A stretch of DNA of 5,698 bases, from assembly GCA_013695005.1 (NCBI GenBank), contig JACDBJ010000557.1, positions 1 to 5,698 on the forward strand. The letters run 5' to 3'. The notes under the pieces were generated by a model that was not told where the DNA came from, searched no databases, and was given only the letters and a program-made list of their open reading frames with translations. Below are positions 4,514 through 5,698 of this stretch, in pieces. The position numbers and the translations under genes were made by a program. Position 1 is the first letter of the stretch. The number at the start of each line of letters is the position of its first letter. This stretch comes from Pseudonocardiales bacterium (GTDB lineage Bacteria > Actinomycetota > Actinomycetes > Mycobacteriales > Pseudonocardiaceae).

Positions 4514-5698
4514 GTGAGTTACCTGCTCGGCATCGACGTGGGCACCACCCGAACGGCGGCGGCGATCAGCCGCGCGGGCGGGCGGGCGGGCGACATCGAG
4601 ATCGTCAACCTCGGTGACCGGTCGAGCGCCGTCCCGTCCGTCCTGTTCCTCGGGCCCGATGGCGCGGTCGTCGTCGGCGAGGCGGCGGAGCGGCGGGCGG
4701 TGTCGGATCCCGATCACGTCGTCCGCGAGTTCAAGCGCCGCATCGGTGACCCCACACCCGTGCTCATCGGCGGGCGGCCGTGGGCCCCCGAGGAGCTGTC
4801 GGCCTTGCTCGTACGCTGGGTGGCCGATCGCGTCGCGCAGCGCGAGGGCGGCGGGGCCGCCCGCATCGCCATCACGCACCCGGCGTCGTGGGGCTCCCAC
4901 AAGAAGGACCTGCTCCGCGCGGCGCTCACCCACCACGGGCTGCCGGTGATGTTCCTGCCCGAGCCCCAGGCCGCGGCCATGCACTACGCGGCGGCCGAGC
5001 GGATCGAGCCCTGCTCCACGATCGCCGTGTACGACTTCGGCGGCGGCACGTTCGACGCGGCCGTCGTTCACAAGGATCTACAGGGGTTCGGCCTGCTGGG
5101 CCGGCCCGAGGGCGTCGAGCGGCTGGGTGGCATCGACCTCGACGAACTCGTGTTCGAGCACGTCCGCGAGGGCCTGCCCGAGGCGTTCGACGGCCTGGAC
5201 GACACCGATCCCGCGGTGCTGTCGGCCGTGGCCGCTGTGCGCCGGGAGTGCACGGAGGCCAAGGAGGCGCTCTCGTCGGACACCGAGGTGTCGATCCCGG
5301 TGCTGACCCCGGCCGGCCGGGGCTCGGTGCGGCTGCACCGCAGCGAGTTCGAGGCCATGATCCGCCCGCAGATCGAGGAGACCGTCACGGCGTTGCGCCG
5401 CGCCGTCGGGTCCGCGGGCCTGTCCCCCGAGCAACTGACCGCCGTGCTCCTGGTGGGCGGCTCGTCGCGGATCCCGCTGGTGGCGCAGCTCGTCTCCGAG
5501 CAACTGGGTCGCCCGGTGGCGGTGGACACCGACCCGAAGAACGCGATCGCGATGGGAGCCGCCCTCTCGCTGCTCCCGCCGTCGGTCGCCGGCACCGGCG
5601 CCTTCGTACCGGCCCCCCGCACCGCCACCACAGGCAGCCGCCAGCCGATCGGCGCCGCGCCCGGGGCCTTCACCCAGGGCGGCCCGCCCGTGGGCCCA
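4514..5698 (+). CDS. Hsp70-family ATPase with Pro-rich tail, incomplete at right edge
   Basis: The gene has 395 codons in the window and runs off the end without a stop. GTG 4514 follows AAGGAG and begins MSYLLGIDVGTT, the usual start of an Hsp70 nucleotide-binding domain. Motifs in order: phosphate-1 IDVGTT (7-12); FKRRIG (73-78), whose K74 matches the catalytic lysine of DnaK; EPQAAAMHY (150-158); phosphate-2 YDFGGGTFD (173-181); RLGGIDLDE (203-211); adenosine motif LLVGGSSRIP (312-321); and NAIAMGAA (343-350). After about residue 355, where DnaK has the DVLLLDVTPL linker and substrate-binding domain, there is instead a Pro/Gly/Ala-rich stretch. At the place of the DnaK phosphorylation site Thr199 there is Glu202. 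It is thus not DnaK, but one of the Hsp70-like ATPases common in actinomycetes, some of which have a membrane segment or other C-terminal domain; that part is outside the window. Partner and role are unknown. Confidence 0.92.
   Translation, partial: MSYLLGIDVGTTRTAAAISRAGGRAGDIEIVNLGDRSSAVPSVLFLGPDGAVVVGEAAERRAVSDPDHVVREFKRRIGDPTPVLIGGRPWAPEELSALLVRWVADRVAQREGGGAARIAITHPASWGSHKKDLLRAALTHHGLPVMFLPEPQAAAMHYAAAERIEPCSTIAVYDFGGGTFDAAVVHKDLQGFGLLGRPEGVERLGGIDLDELVFEHVREGLPEAFDGLDDTDPAVLSAVAAVRRECTEAKEALSSDTEVSIPVLTPAGRGSVRLHRSEFEAMIRPQIEETVTALRRAVGSAGLSPEQLTAVLLVGGSSRIPLVAQLVSEQLGRPVAVDTDPKNAIAMGAALSLLPPSVAGTGAFVPAPRTATTGSRQPIGAAPGAFTQGGPPVGP
4576..4591 (+). repeat. (GGGC)4 tandem repeat, G-quadruplex motif in the coding strand
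   Basis: Four perfect GGGC units lie 62 bases inside the Hsp70-like gene and encode part of AGGRAGD (residues 21-27). Four G3 runs with single-base loops meet the canonical G-quadruplex pattern. A gain or loss of one 4-bp unit would shift the reading frame early in the gene. G+C-rich composition makes such a run less surprising than it would be elsewhere. Confidence 0.6.

Noticed and set aside
4481..5673. Several minus-strand open frames opposite the Hsp70-like gene
   Set aside because: The + strand frame from 4514 holds the complete ordered Hsp70 motifs over 395 codons; the antisense products are Arg/Ser/Pro-rich shadows.

Overview
The DNA is very G+C-rich, with G or C at most third codon positions, GTG starts and actinobacterial-type regulatory signals. 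The central block is a leuC-leuD operon with a divergent IclR-family regulator of the NdgR/LtbR type, an arrangement known from Streptomyces, Mycobacterium and Corynebacterium. The window is therefore almost certainly from an actinomycete chromosome; a Pseudonocardia-like genus is a guess I cannot test here.

Layout. (1) Positions 1-1550, + strand: a reading frame already open at the left edge, encoding a basic protein I do not recognise. It has a Pro-rich stretch with a short direct repeat, an Ala/Lys-rich helical region, a Gly-rich probably beta-rich region and a second Pro-rich stretch. It has no in-frame stop before it runs antisense into leuD, so its 3' end is unresolved (frameshift, truncation or rearrangement). 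(2) 1532-1560: an imperfect palindrome between the convergent unknown gene and leuD, possibly a two-way terminator. (3) 1623-3650, - strand: leuC then leuD, 9 bp apart, encoding the two subunits of isopropylmalate isomerase. (4) 3651-3745: a 95-bp divergent control region with two overlapping inverted repeats and a promoter placed so that the regulator mRNA would be leaderless. (5) 3746-4447, + strand: ndgR/ltbR-type regulator. (6) 4448-4513: a 66-bp gap with a GC hairpin and a second hairpin that includes the ribosome binding site of the next gene. (7) 4514 to the right edge, + strand: an Hsp70-type ATPase, incomplete at the window end, whose nucleotide-binding domain leads into a Pro/Gly/Ala-rich tail instead of the usual substrate-binding domain.

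How the parts fit. LeuC and LeuD form the enzyme for the second step of leucine synthesis, and the divergent regulator most likely controls them and itself from the shared 95-bp region. The Hsp70-like gene and the left-hand gene have no visible metabolic link to leucine. The left-hand gene looks like the accessory part of the window. I found no tRNA, rRNA, CRISPR array, insertion sequence or phage gene. No whole new system is evident; the most promising unexplained items are the unknown left-hand protein, the competing hairpins before leuC, and the RBS hairpin and G-quadruplex motif at the start of the Hsp70-like gene.
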